In this document: positions 43,690 to 56,000 of the stretch, one piece after another
Position numbering within the stretch: the stretch's first letter is position 1
How the letters are laid out: each line of letters opens with the position of its first letter
Source of the DNA: Mytilus californianus
Lineage: Eukaryota > Mollusca > Bivalvia > Mytilida > Mytilidae
Direction: 5' to 3'
Assembly: GCF_021869535.1 (NCBI RefSeq)
Contig: NW_026262668.1
Location: 137,689,635 to 137,753,634 of the forward strand
DNA: 64,000 nucleotides
Made by a program: the position numbers and the translations under genes
The notes under the pieces: generated by a model
Told to the model about the DNA's origin: nothing
The model's database searches: none
What the model saw: the letters and a program-made list of their open reading frames with translations, nothing else

Positions 43690-45282
43690 ATGTACTATGA
43701 AAATACATTGTACTTGTCATTCCTCTCTTTAAAATCATAAACACAATTTGATAAATATTTTTATTTTTTATCTTATGCATTGCACTTCTGCATTCATAAC
43801 ATATAACTCATTTGTCTATTGAAGCAATGGACATGGAATTCAGGAGGCATACAATCCAGAACATACAATCTTTAATGATTAAGGTGATTATACATGATTA
43901 AACACTGGAAACAGATGAACATACAATCACAGCTTAATCATGATTGTAATGATTAAATGGTTAACCACAAGATAGTGATTGATAACATGACAAAGAAAAA
44001 ATGAAGCCTATTTATCTAATTAATCATTAACAGCATCATAAGATGACCATTAAAAAGGTGAACTATGACCCAGTAATACATTGTATCTGTCCATAATAAT
44101 TGTACTTTAACCTTTTAATTATCTCCTCATCATTTGTGTTTCATACTTTGAATATTCATCAACATTTGTTATGAAATTAATGTTAAAAAGTATTTAATTC
44201 TTAACTCAGTTTTGTCCAAAATGCATTTCACAGAAAAAGAGGAATGTAAAAATGTATTGTGCCAATGTAACTTGGAGTGCCAAAAATAACCAAATAGTTA
44301 TGCATAGGCATACCATATAGAGCAAACTTGAAGCACAGCAAGTACAAGCAAATACTATCCCTTAAGGTTATACATTTTATGTCACAAAAGCAGTTTTTTA
44401 CATATTGTTAAAGAGCCAAAAAATGTAACTAAAATCAAACAGCTAGTATCACGAGGAAACGGTAATTGTTTTTACTGAATTTCGAGCTCCCATAGTCATC
44501 TAAGAATAGGTAACTCATAAAATGAGCAGTTCTATTCTAGTTTGGTCACATTTTTTAAAGGGGTACTGTAACAATTCAAAATGAAAGACAACTTGCAAGA
44601 AAACTTATAACAAAAAAGATGGTCAAATGATGTGATTTTTGAACAACCTGTTTGAATCTGTGAATACTTTGCTAGTGTTTTCTATTGTTATTACAATGAG
44701 ATGATAATCATGCCATTATACAACAAGTCTGTTTATAATTTTTCATGTATTTTAATAAGCAGAATTCCTTCAACAAGACACATTCTAGACTCTCAAAGTA
44801 TATAATTTATGTAGCAATCTTTTTAGTATAGCTTTGGGACCAGCATTTAATTTTATTATTGATAAAAATAAGTCTAGATAGTGACAATATATATCACAGT
44901 ATGTATAAAACTTAATGTTTCTACCTTATATAACGTTGTTATTGTTCTAAACTAGTTTGTTTATCTAATCTCAGTTTAAGCTCAATGTACTTTTTTATAA
45001 GTTTTCAAAATCAAAGAAATACTGAAAAAAAAAAATTTAATAAATTATTATTTCTATGAAACCAAAACAAAGCTTGCTTTAATTCAAATTCCTTTCTTAC
45101 TGAAACTTTATATATGAAATGTATCAACAAATGTTAAACAATTCAAATTAAATCAATATTTTAGAATTTAAGTATCTATTTCAATATTTAAAAGAGATTT
45201 CACATTTAATACAATTTATAAACACCCTTTCCTTTATTAATGGGTTACCTCCCTTGATAGAGAATACATTATAAGTTATATG
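43690..45282. other. Intergenic AT-rich stretch
   Basis: No coding sequence, RNA gene or recognised repeat seen. Confidence 0.45.
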
Positions 45283-45630
45283 GTTTGCTACTGACCCCCT
45301 ACGGATCCATAGAGGGTTAGTAAAATCCATAGGGGGTGAGGCCGAAGGCCAAATCTCCTATGGATTTTATTCACCCTCTATGGTCCGTAGGGAGTCAGAA
45401 GTGAACCGTATAACGAATTTATCGCACGCGGGACTTTTTCTGCTGTGTTTTGTAGAAAAATAAACAATGAAACACAACAACATTAATAGATGACGTCACC
45501 ATTAACAGTAGACCTGACGTCATGTACCCCCTATGAAATTTACTAACCCCCTACGGATCCATAGGGGGTCACCACGTGAAGGCGTTAAACCAATCACAAC
45601 GTGATAATTTACCTGCGGTGCGATAAATGA
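45283..45630. repeat. Foldback-type repeat with CCCCTACGGATCCATAG blocks
   Basis: CCCCCTACGGATCCATAG appears at 45296 and 45548 and inverted as CTATGGTCCGTAGGG near 45378. CCATAGGGGGTGAGGCCGAA is followed by GGCCAAATCTCC. GATAAAT/ATTTATCGCAC pairs also face each other (45417, 45618). Confidence 0.7.
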
Positions 45631-46611
45631 TAATATTTACCCATACACTTTTATCTATCTTTTCCAAGTACTACTTTTGTGGACTTTTTCTTTGTCCCAA
45701 ATGATTGTCCCATCACAACTTAAAGGGAGACATCAGAAATGTTCTGTTTTGCATGCAATTTGTATTCACAACTATTAAATGAAGAATAAACAATTTAAAT
45801 AACCATAGGTGTAAAATATGTCTGTTGAAAAAAATACTTTCCATTCTTATTTAAAATGGATACATGTTCAACAACCATTCCACATGACATTTATGAAAAG
45901 TTGTGTATTTTATTTAATGGTAAGGAAGAATCGTATCACACATACACACAAACACTTAACAATCCTACATAAATACATAGTACAAGCTACATCTGTCTTT
46001 CAAAACATTTTCTCCTAATGAGGTGATTTAGTTTTATGATCCTTTACTTTAAAGTCATATCATCTGTGCTATCAAATTTTTAAGTCATCTTTTGATCAAA
46101 CTGATTTTATACACAAAATACAGTTTATAAAACAAACTTTTATTTCGTTTTATGGCCAAAGCATTTTCATAATCTCAAAATCTTAACACTCCTTCAAATT
46201 CTTAATTCTTAAAAAAAAACACACATTCTCCTCATCTTTCCCTCATTTCTCAAAAATATTTAAGATATTCAGTTATACTACTTACGTAGAAAATAACAAT
46301 CTACATATACATTGTATTGTAAATTTATCAGTCATTTGACCAACTAATCCCTTCTAGTAAAACAAACATATCAAATTCTAACTTTAAAAAAAGAATTATG
46401 CTAGATTACATAATGTGACAAAAGTACTGAAAAACTTGTCTTTTCACACATGACATTCATTCTATAAATAGGAAAAGGAAATCAAGCTCACAAATAGACA
46501 TGGGGCAACACTTAATATATTTATAGCACCAAATATTAATGTGTAAAAATTATATATCTAGGTTTCAAATTACAAAATCTCTATCCTATGCTTTGATGTT
46601 GATCTAAGTAA

Positions 46612-46732
46612 CTACAATGGTGGCAGACATAGAGATAGTTTTCATGTTAGAACTGTTACAGGTTATTTAACTACAATGGTGGCCGACATAGAGATAGTTT
46701 TCATGTTAGAACTGTTACAGGTTATTTAACTT
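46612..46732. repeat. 61-bp direct duplication
   Basis: ACTACAATGGTGGCAGACAT, then AGAGATAGTTTTCATGTTAG and AACTGTTACAGGTTATTTA, occurs twice back-to-back with one obvious substitution. Confidence 0.9.
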
Positions 46733-46943
46733 CTCAATTTTCACAAAATAAACAAGTTGGATAAATTCATGGATATTATGAAATCAAAGAGCTGAAAGCT
46801 CTGAGGAAAAATGACGCCACTGTCTCTAATATTGTGATATTTTTTATGCAAGTCTTGATTTTCACATACCGTAATTAGTTTAACATTCCAACATGTCTCA
46901 TAAGCATATAATTGATATTCGTATATGTGTGTGTTATGTGAAG

Positions 46944-47090
46944 ATGACAACTGGCTGTTTTTTTAGTACAAATGTATAGGTCAAGACTACCTGAATGATC
47001 TACAGTATCCAATGACTACTGGCTGTTTTTTTTCTATAAATAAATAGGTCAAGACTACCTGAATGATCTAAAGTATTCTAAGTAATGTGA
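46944..47090. repeat. ~75-bp direct duplication
   Basis: ACTGGCTGTTTTTTT then AGGTCAAGACTACCTGAATG and ATCTA occurs twice. The second copy has diverged in its middle. Confidence 0.8.
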
Positions 47091-47194
47091 TTTTTGTCTT
47101 GCAATTACATTTTTCTAAATCAAGAATATAGACTACTAGTATCCTTTTCAAACCAAATGATTATGAATTAAGAGCCTGTTGTTATCAAGCTCTT

Positions 47195-47772
47195 ATACCC
47201 CACATACTCATTAAATGAAAGAACCTTAGTGAGCGCGCTCACATACCCCACGTCCCCACATTGTCATTGGAGAAATAAAATAAGTGTAAGAAAAAAAAAT
47301 TGTATCAGAAAAAAAAATTGAATCATAATTTCCTGTCAATATGCACATCTACATAGTACGTCCTTATTATCTACACAGTTTCATGAAATTCTGTTGTGTG
47401 GTTTGAGAGGAGTTGCGATGACAAAAAGTTGCAGTAGTATATTGGGCAAATAAGTTCAAAGGTGCGTAACTCCTGGAAAAAAAATTGAATCGTAATTTCC
47501 TGTCGATATGCACATCTACGTAGTATGTCCTTATTATCTGAAAAGGTTTCATGAAATTCTGTTGTGTGGTTTGAGAGGAGTTGCGATGACAAACTGTTGC
47601 AGTAGTACATTAAAGTAAATAAGTTCAAAGGGGCGTAACTCCTAGAAAAAAAATTGAATCGTAATTTCCTGTCGATATGCACAACTACATAGTATGTCCT
47701 TATTATCTTAAAAGGTTTCGTGAAATTCTGTTGTGTGGTTTGAGAGGAGTTGCGATGACAAGAAACAGGACT

Positions 47773-47822
<50 letters not shown>
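47195..47822. repeat. Hairpin-capped repeat with ~178-bp internal units
   Basis: Three units with AATTTCCTGTCGATATGCAC, TTCATGAAATTCTGTTGTGT and GGTTTGAGAGGAGTTGCGAT. Right end ATACCCTCCGCAACTCGTTG then CGTGGGGTAT, a strong stem-loop. Confidence 0.78.
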
Positions 47823-47824
<2 letters not shown>

Positions 47825-48242
47825 GTTACTAGTGACCTAGTTATTTCTGTTACTTGAAGCAAATTATATTTCTGTAGATTTAGACAATAGTATAATATTG
47901 TTTTACTAGTTTTATTTCACCTTGAAGATTAGACAAATAGGGATACTCCTTTGATTTTTTATTTCATGTCAGTCAGGTCGTTTTATATGAAACTTGAAAC
48001 CACTTCTCTGCCATATTGTTATTTCATAACAACTCTGCCCTTGACCACGTTGACCCATGTAATTGATATTCATTCTTTCAAATGTCTGTCTCCATTTAAG
48101 TTAATGACATTGAACAATCATGGTATTAAACACAATTTTAATAGTGATAATGCTGTTCTAGTAGGTCACCATATATTCAACTTGGGTAGCATTCCAGTTA
48201 TTGAAATTTGTGTCAGATTAGAACAATGATCTAGACCTTTAG

Positions 48243-48445
48243 GAATGGATCTTACAATTTAATATGGAGCAATAGTATGGGACCCCTACACGGTAACAAA
48301 AAAAAACCAAGCTTGAAAGGATACAACGTCAAGCGGCAAAATCTATCACCAGAAATTACAAGTCATGAGAGGATGGACGGGATACGTCTCTAAAATGCTT
48401 GCCTAACTGGAACTACAAGAAGATCTCCAGACAAGACGAACAAGG
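48243..48445 (+). pseudogene. C-terminal fragment of a LINE reverse-transcriptase ORF
   Basis: YGAIVWDPYTVTKKN, then after a frameshift KLERIQRQAAKSITRNYKS, a stop, and LKCLPNWNYKKISRQDEQG. This matches the family pattern (L)EYGxxVWDPYT...LE.IQR.AAR. Dead fragment. Confidence 0.75.
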
Positions 48446-48534
48446 AGTTGAAGCCAGAAGTTAATATTTATGTAAAAAGTAGTTGAGGGGCTGATTCCCG
48501 CTATTGAACCATACTGCCATTCTATAATATTATT

Positions 48535-48655
48535 GCGTAAGTATTTCTGTATTGTCCTTGTTATTGGTCCATGTCTTGGTGTATTGGTCTGAGGCGAAGC
48601 CGAAGGCCAAAACTGATGGCCGAGGACCAACAATAAGGCCAATACAGAAATACAT
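48535..48655. repeat. ~115-bp imperfect palindrome
   Basis: TATTTCTGTATTG, then TTGTTATTGGTCC, faces GGACCAACAATAAGG and CAATACAGAAATA. The centre is GAGGCGAAGCCGAAGGCC. A related half-palindrome lies at 49390-49455 (GGCCGAGTTGAC end). Confidence 0.75.
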
Positions 48656-49459
48656 GTAATAGTATCTTTATTAATTAACTACAGTGTTACAATATTTTTT
48701 TATTTCATTTCACAAGAGATAAACATTTTTACCTTGAAGTGGAACTATCCAAATCTCAGTTTCTTTTTATAAGATGCAATATCTAATGATTTGGTGCCGT
48801 TTCCATGTATCTTCAGCCTTTTCTCATCTGATGAATTTTTCTACCCTTTCCAGTTACTATAAAGTGTTACAACTTTAATTTAGACACAACACATAAATAG
48901 TAATTGGAAAGGTACTGCCATTGCATGTGTAATGCAAATATATTTAAAAAAAAAAATAATGTAAGAGTTGAAATTGATACAACTATCCATCATTTTGTCC
49001 ATAAGCCAATTGACCAAAGAACGAAGATTTGCACAAATACAGAATGCATATGCCTGGTTCGGGTTTAAAAATAAAAGACCGTTTACAAAACATGAGAAGC
49101 GAAAGTAAACAGTAAAAATCGATTTGTACCATCGACATGATGAAATTATGAGGTCGTCAAGAAATGAACTTTGTGATAATTTACTCGTTCCCCAAACCTG
49201 AAATAATTCCATCGTACTTTCAAAATGCTTTTCAAATGAATGGGACCGTCTTTAACCTAAAATATATGCCATACTGAACGTTTCAGCTTGTTTATGGTGA
49301 GTAAATAAAAACTGCGTCGTACAAACAACTGTTTACTTTCAGTTTGAGTTTATCGTGACTTACGATCTAAAAACTAGAGACGTTCCGAAATCCTGTTTTG
49401 GCCGGATCAGAACTCGGCCAATACGGAAAAAAATCTGTATTGGCCGAGTTGACATCTTA

Positions 49460-52400
49460 TATTGCATATGCAGTTTTCATCATATTAAGTACAATAACAG
49501 TGTAGTTAATTAACAATGATACAGTTACAGACTCTGCTGCTATAACTTTGTAAACAAAGATTCATACGCACCGCGTGGGTATAACCGTATTACTAATTTC
49601 CGATTATTAAAATCTTCGTAAATCTGGATAAAGACCAGTTTCTATCCAATGGATATCAAAAAGATTCCGATTATTACTTTTTTAATGATTGTAAAGTTGA
49701 AATGGCATGAAAGGCTGACATTATTTAGGAGAACTATTTTGTCTAGCGATTGCTGATCATTGGAGGGTAAAAAGTCCAACACCATAACAAAACGGATCTA
49801 TTTATCATGTATACATACCGATTGTTTACGATTGTAAGACATGTGCATAAAAGTGAAAGCTCGAATAAATATGAAAAATATAACAAAGGGATAGCTCCAA
49901 ATACCATTTAATAACAAAAAACATATGGACAGGTCAAGATATCTTTTTGGTAAATAAAATATAAAGTATGTAAACTGGTTCCGTCCGACTACAACACTTT
50001 GTTCGAGTGTAGCGTAATACAAGCAGATTTCAGTTAGTATGTAAAATAGTAAATATGAAACCGAGTGCGGTAGGCGGAGGCATAATCAACTTCCGTTAGT
50101 TCTGGTCAATGGTATCGGAAACATGCCGCTGATAGCGTCATTTTCCAAAAAATAAATTTCATTAGCATTTCCTAGAAATCTTTTTTAAACCTATAATTTA
50201 AACTTTTATACGGTAATTACAAATCAGTTACTAATATTTCTTAAAACCCAATTGCAATGATATATCTCTTGAAAAACACTCTCTCTGACAGCAGTTCCCC
50301 AACAAAATGAAGATTAACATATTTATCGTGACCTTCCATTTTTGAAATGCATAAATAATTCAAAAACAAAACAAATATGAAATGCACCAATTATTATCTT
50401 GTACTTTACAATAAAAAAAAACCAAATTTGTTCCAAAACATAGAAACATAGGAAGAAGCAGACATTGAAGAATCCGCTTACATCTGTACATAATGTTTAA
50501 ATAAACAATACAAATTTACATCTATGGAATATATGTCTTATAATAATACATCTTATAGTTTAATGCCATTGATAGTGATCAATAAAAACTGAATCTTAGT
50601 TATCCATTTACTTGAACCAATTCTGAACTGTTACTTTAAATTTTACTGTGTTATTGCTTATCACAAGTATCTCATAACTTAAAATTATCAGACAGGAATC
50701 CAAGAAATAATGTTGATTCCACACTGATTGTGTATGTTTCCCCCCTCCCATGTCTTTTTTTTTATAAAGTAAATGACAGGCATCTTGATTCCTTTTCAAG
50801 TACTTGAATCATTACAATCATTTCTCTTATCAATATTATTATGCAATTTTGATTAAAAAAGAAAATCAAGTAATAACTGACCAATATCAAAATCTAATGC
50901 TTCAGTACAACTTCTTCTTTCTTCTCATAGCATTGAAAAATCTTATTTGAATATGCCTAACGATGTATAAAGTCAAAAATCCAATCACTTATTTATTCAG
51001 ATTTCGTGTTTCAGACAGGTGTCGGTTTTTTCTTCCAGCTTAAAGCTGTTCAAATATTTAAGTGTCGTATAATTAAAAACAGTGTTTTACGAACAAAATC
51101 ACTGCACTGTAGTTAAAAGTAGCATTCCTATGTAATATCTATAAATACAGGATCTCCCTTCACTGGCACTAAATTTGTTTGTAATTTACACATTGTTTTT
51201 CAATTTCCAATTACACAATGTAATATCAAATACAACCTTTTATTTTTTATTTTTTTTTGTAATTTTTGCTGATTTTTATGCTTATGAAGTGTTCTAAAAT
51301 CATTTATCAATAATTTTCAACCCTTTATTAGAAATAAAGGAAATAATTGTTTCCAATAGAAATATCCCAAATAACCATTATAAGACTTGAAACTGACCAT
51401 AGTTTCATCAAGTGAAGAAAAACTTTTTTTCCTGAACTCCTGTGGCCATAAAGGATGCACAGACATTCATAAATGCTGATTATACACAACCGGTAATGAT
51501 AGAAAATATATTAAAATTTGATAAAAATTGAAAATAAGAGATCCATTCACTTAAACTAAAGTTAGAGTGCGAAAACCAATGTGTCTTCGGATGAAGACGA
51601 GGACGACGACAACGTCATACCAATATACGACCGCAAAATTTGTTTGCTGTCGTATAAAAACCCTTGAAAATGAATGACAGTATTTTGCCTTAAAATTAAT
51701 GAAAAGTACCCATATTATAAGAAATTTAATTATATACTTAGTTTATCTCTCTTTTGTCCTTATTACTAAAGGAGGCTATTGAAAATCTTAATTAATTGAT
51801 AAAGGGAATATTACTATTAAACTTTTACCTTTAATTTATCCACCCATAAGTAATTTCTCTTAATAATTGAACACTTAATTCATATGCCATTATACAACAA
51901 CAGTCTTTGGTCCAGCAGTAACACACTATCACACTAATTTCTGAGCATTAACACACTATGATATGTCTAAATAATAAGGCCATTAACACATCAAAAACCG
52001 TTTGTTTTTCTACAAAACTACATCAAATGATTTTCAACATATTTTCTACACTTCAAAAAATCCATATGTGTGCATTCAATGGGTTTTACCTCAGTTTTCA
52101 CCAAAATGCTTTTGTCTTCCTTTAAAAAAAAACAAAAAGTACATATTTCTATATTGTGAAAGATGAGATTGATTCTACCCTTTCTGAAGCGTTTAACATA
52201 TATTTAAATGAATCGTTTAAAATCGAATCTATCAAAAATCTTGTTGAAAAATTATAAATTATCATCCCATGGAAGTTTTTCATTCAATAAATGTTGTGTG
52301 GCAAGTGAAGGCAGTATTGCAAACTTACAAATACCGGTAGTGTACTAACTTCAACTGTTAACTGAGATTATGAAATATCATTTTTCTTATTTTTTTTCTA

Positions 52401-52901
52401 ATAATATGCAACTCCTCCAATGAATAAAAATGAAACCCATTCTATAGAAATTACAATGATATTAAAATAGCTAAGAAAGCAAAGTAAATAGTTATTTCAG
52501 TAAGTATACAGTGTATATAAATCTTATAAGGACATCAGAGAATGTATTATAATAATATGATCTTGTAAAAATCATGGCCATATATATTTCAAGACATTCA
52601 ATGCCAAGATTATCTCATTTGCACCAATTGTTATTTTTATTTCACAAAATGGAAATCCAATGTTTGATAAGAAGGAACAAAATAAACATGAATTTATAAA
52701 ATTCATACTGAGACAAAAAATATTATGGATCACAGGAGAATCATTTAAAAGTTTTAAAAATTAAATATACAAGGCTTTAAAAGCATCAGCGTCTCTATAA
52801 AAAACAATGGACTGATCCAAATATAACTTGGACCCATCCTCGTCTGACATCACTGGCTGTGTGGCTGACTTTTGGAGGTACAGCAATGATAACAGATGCT
52901 G
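49460..52901 (-). other. Probable LRRFIP 3' UTR / intergenic
   Basis: AT-rich. At 51541-51662 is a reversed end of the GTCGTCGTCC family (GTGTCTTCGGATGAAGACGA). No coding sequence recognised. The UTR end is not resolved. Confidence 0.4.
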
Positions 52902-53009
52902 TCATTGGTTCACTAACGCACTTCTTGCCGCAACTTTTCTATCTAGTCTGTTTTGTAAATGTCTATTTGAATTTGTTAACTCCTCTACACGATTTTGACA
53001 TTCTCGCAA
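52902..53009 (-). CDS. LRRFIP2: LRRFIP last coding exon with stop
   Basis: Encodes [20 protein letters not shown] then [15 protein letters not shown] and TGA (52902-52904). The acceptor is a poly-T run ending TAG. The 3' UTR continues to lower coordinates. Its end is unresolved because several TTTATT motifs could be reverse-strand polyadenylation signals. Confidence 0.93.
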   Translation of the reverse strand: MRECQNRVEELTNSNRHLQNRLDRKVAARSALVNQ

Positions 53010-56000
53010 CTAAAAAAAAAGAAAAATTTCAAAAGACAAGTCATAGCAATTTTGAACATTAAATTTCATATATATTTGTTAGTTACATTTAATGTCCAAC
53101 TATTGACAACATTTTTTCAATATCTGTTTAAATTCTAGAAATTATGAAAAATTTTGGAATTCGTAGTAAGATTGTGGTGGTCATGGTAAGGTCATAGTAA
53201 AGACGAGCCAAGGTCTTCATGATCTTGGAGGTCCATGACCAACTTTGAACATGCTCAAAACATTTGTAGTGCAGTCGTGGCCAAAATTAGTCGTAGTAGA
53301 AGCATAGGAAGGTTGTAGTAAGGATGTAGTAAGATAGGGATGGGCGTAGAAGAATTGTATTAGAAAAGTGGTGCAATGGGGAAGCCAATGGAAAAGATTT
53401 TGCTGCGACCTTACTAAGATTTCACTGCGACTATCCTGATTTCACTACATCTTTATTACGCTTCTACTACAATATTGATACAATTAAACTAGGATGAGGA
53501 AGACAATAATAAGCTGCTACTAGGCGCTTGCTGTCCTTAGTATGAGCTTACTATGATACTACTATGTCCTAGCCATGATAATTGCACAACCTCATTCTGT
53601 TGATATAAAAAAAAGGATGCAATAACTTTTGGTACCTTTGGGGGCATTTTGTCTCAAGGAAACTGGTGTGTACAATGGGAAAGTCAAGATATTTATAGGG
53701 ACGAAGAGCTTAGTGAAAACGTAGTGGAGTCGTGGTTCGATCGTAGTAGACTAATATTGAGATTGTAATGCGATCAGGAAGGTCTTGGTAGAAGCATACA
53801 GAGATTGTGTAAGTCGTGGTAAGGTCTTATTATATGTAGCAAGATCGTAACTAGAAGGTGTTACTTTCGTTGCAGGATCTTATCACAATCATAGCAAGGT
53901 CGTGGTATGAACTTGAAAACTATAAAATATTCAATATTCAAGCTGACCATACCATGATCTCACCAGGATCTTATTTTTTTATGGATCGTAGTGGGATCTT
54001 CATTGTCTTGGTCTAGTGTGACAGGGCTATCAGATTCAGCAGGATTAAAGAACCCCAAGAATTCAAGACTTTAAATTAAACCCAATTGAAATTGGTCAAG
54101 AAATAAGCGATTTATACAAAGTATTAGAAAAGTATTGTTTTTGGCCCTTATTCCTAAATAGCTCTGACCATAACACCCAAAATCAACCCCAACCTTCCTT
54201 TTTTGGTATGGAACCTAGTGGTAAAATTTCATAGAGATCCATGGACTTATAAACCCAAGTTATTATCCATAAACCAGAAAATCCTTGTTTTTTGGCCCCT
54301 AATCTTCCTATTGAGGTATGGAACCTTGTGGTACAATTTCATAGAGATCCATACACTTTTACTCAAGTTATTGTTTACAGACAATGACGACGACATTGCC
54401 ATAGCTTTATACAATAAAATGCTGAAATTTTAAATAAGCCTTATAATTACTTTCAATGAAAATATTACCTCTCTTTGCAGTTTTCTTCGTTCTGTTTTTA
54501 ATTCATCTTCCAGTTTTTCATAATCTTCAGCCTCAGTTTTATATCTTTTAACTTGAGAATCTAATCTATTTACCTTTAATTAAAAGTAGAATATTGTCAT
54601 ATTTCATAGAGAGGTATTACAAATTTACAATTGCAATATTTAATGCCATACGTAAATTGTTATTGTTTACAATGTCCAAAAATTATTATGGATATCAAAA
54701 TAAATTGTTATAATAAATAATGTCAAAATATATCAAGTCTTAAAGTTCTTTGCTTTAGCAAACTAACTTGTAAGAGATAATCCATTCATTTATTTTTGTT
54801 TTCCATCAAACAGTGGACATGTTTTCCAAACTATATAGACCCACATGCTGACAATAAGCTACTTGAATAATAAATAACTCACAGTTCCTTCTAAATTTGT
54901 CATATCTTGTTCAGCTTTCTGTAATTTTAATTTATATTCATGAATCTGTTTACTGGCCTCTCCTGTAATTTCAGAATATTGTTTTATTAATTGTTCAAAC
55001 TTATTTTATCATTCTGGAAAAAAACAATGTATGTTATACCAAATTTTCAACTATTAACTTTGTCTTTTCCATGTTTATGATATGTGTATTTAATCAGATG
55101 AATGTTTCATTGTATTATCTACACTCAATCAATTTTCAGGCTGTTAACATAAGGAAATAAATTATCTAATCAACAAAAATCTTCAGGATATCATTATCCA
55201 GTGATTGGCTTTTCAAGGAGAAATTTAATAAACTTTTTAGAAACATTAGCTATTGTATTTATTCAATTGGGCAGTTTAAATTGCAAAACTTTAAATAGCC
55301 TGACAAAGACCAACTGATTCTGGGGAAAGGTTTTATTTCTTTTTGCAATAAATTTCAAGCTTATCTATTCTCAGTGAATTTATCATTCTCTTTGACCTTG
55401 AATTTTGAATCTTGAAAATGGGAAATTCTGGCTGAATCTGAAATTTCTTAATAAATCAATTTTTTTATGATTGGAAATGTGCCAAACTATAATTTCTGTA
55501 TGGGAAAAATAAATTAAATGAATTTCTTAAATTGAGTATTGTTTAATTTTTGTTTCTTACCAACATCTACCCAACTGATATTCTACTTTAACACCAAACA
55601 TACATACTTTGTACTTCATATAATTGCATTTCTGGTCCATTCACTTCAGGAACTTCTTTACTTTTATATCGTTTCGATTTTTCTTCATGTAATTCGTCTT
55701 GAGAACTCTGAAGCTGTAAAATAATTAGGTTTGTTTTTAATAATTCTGCAAACATGTACATCTTCAAACTTGGTATGTTTGTAATTTGCTTAATATTAAT
55801 GAATTCTATAAAACTAGACTGATATTGTTCTTAATACATATTCTATATATTTTCTTTCGAGGGTATGTGAATATTTGGCCAAGGTTATAGTTGGTTTATT
55901 ACTTGTTAAGCCACTGACCAAACATTGAGGTCTGTTCTAATTCAGTAGCCTGCTGGGGCTTCCCCCTATCTCTTTTCTTGTGTTTATAAGTTTTAAAGTT

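Noticed and set aside
47951-48229. 92-codon open frame before the LINE fragment
   Set aside because: No family match. It may be a decayed upstream part of the same retroelement, but RT motifs were not found in it.
54963-55013. Extension of the LRRFIP exon with [14 protein letters not shown] and a supposed 2-base frameshift
   Set aside because: Using the ATTACAG acceptor at 54963 restores EVQREASKQ, which matches the family exactly and in phase, so no extension or frameshift is needed.
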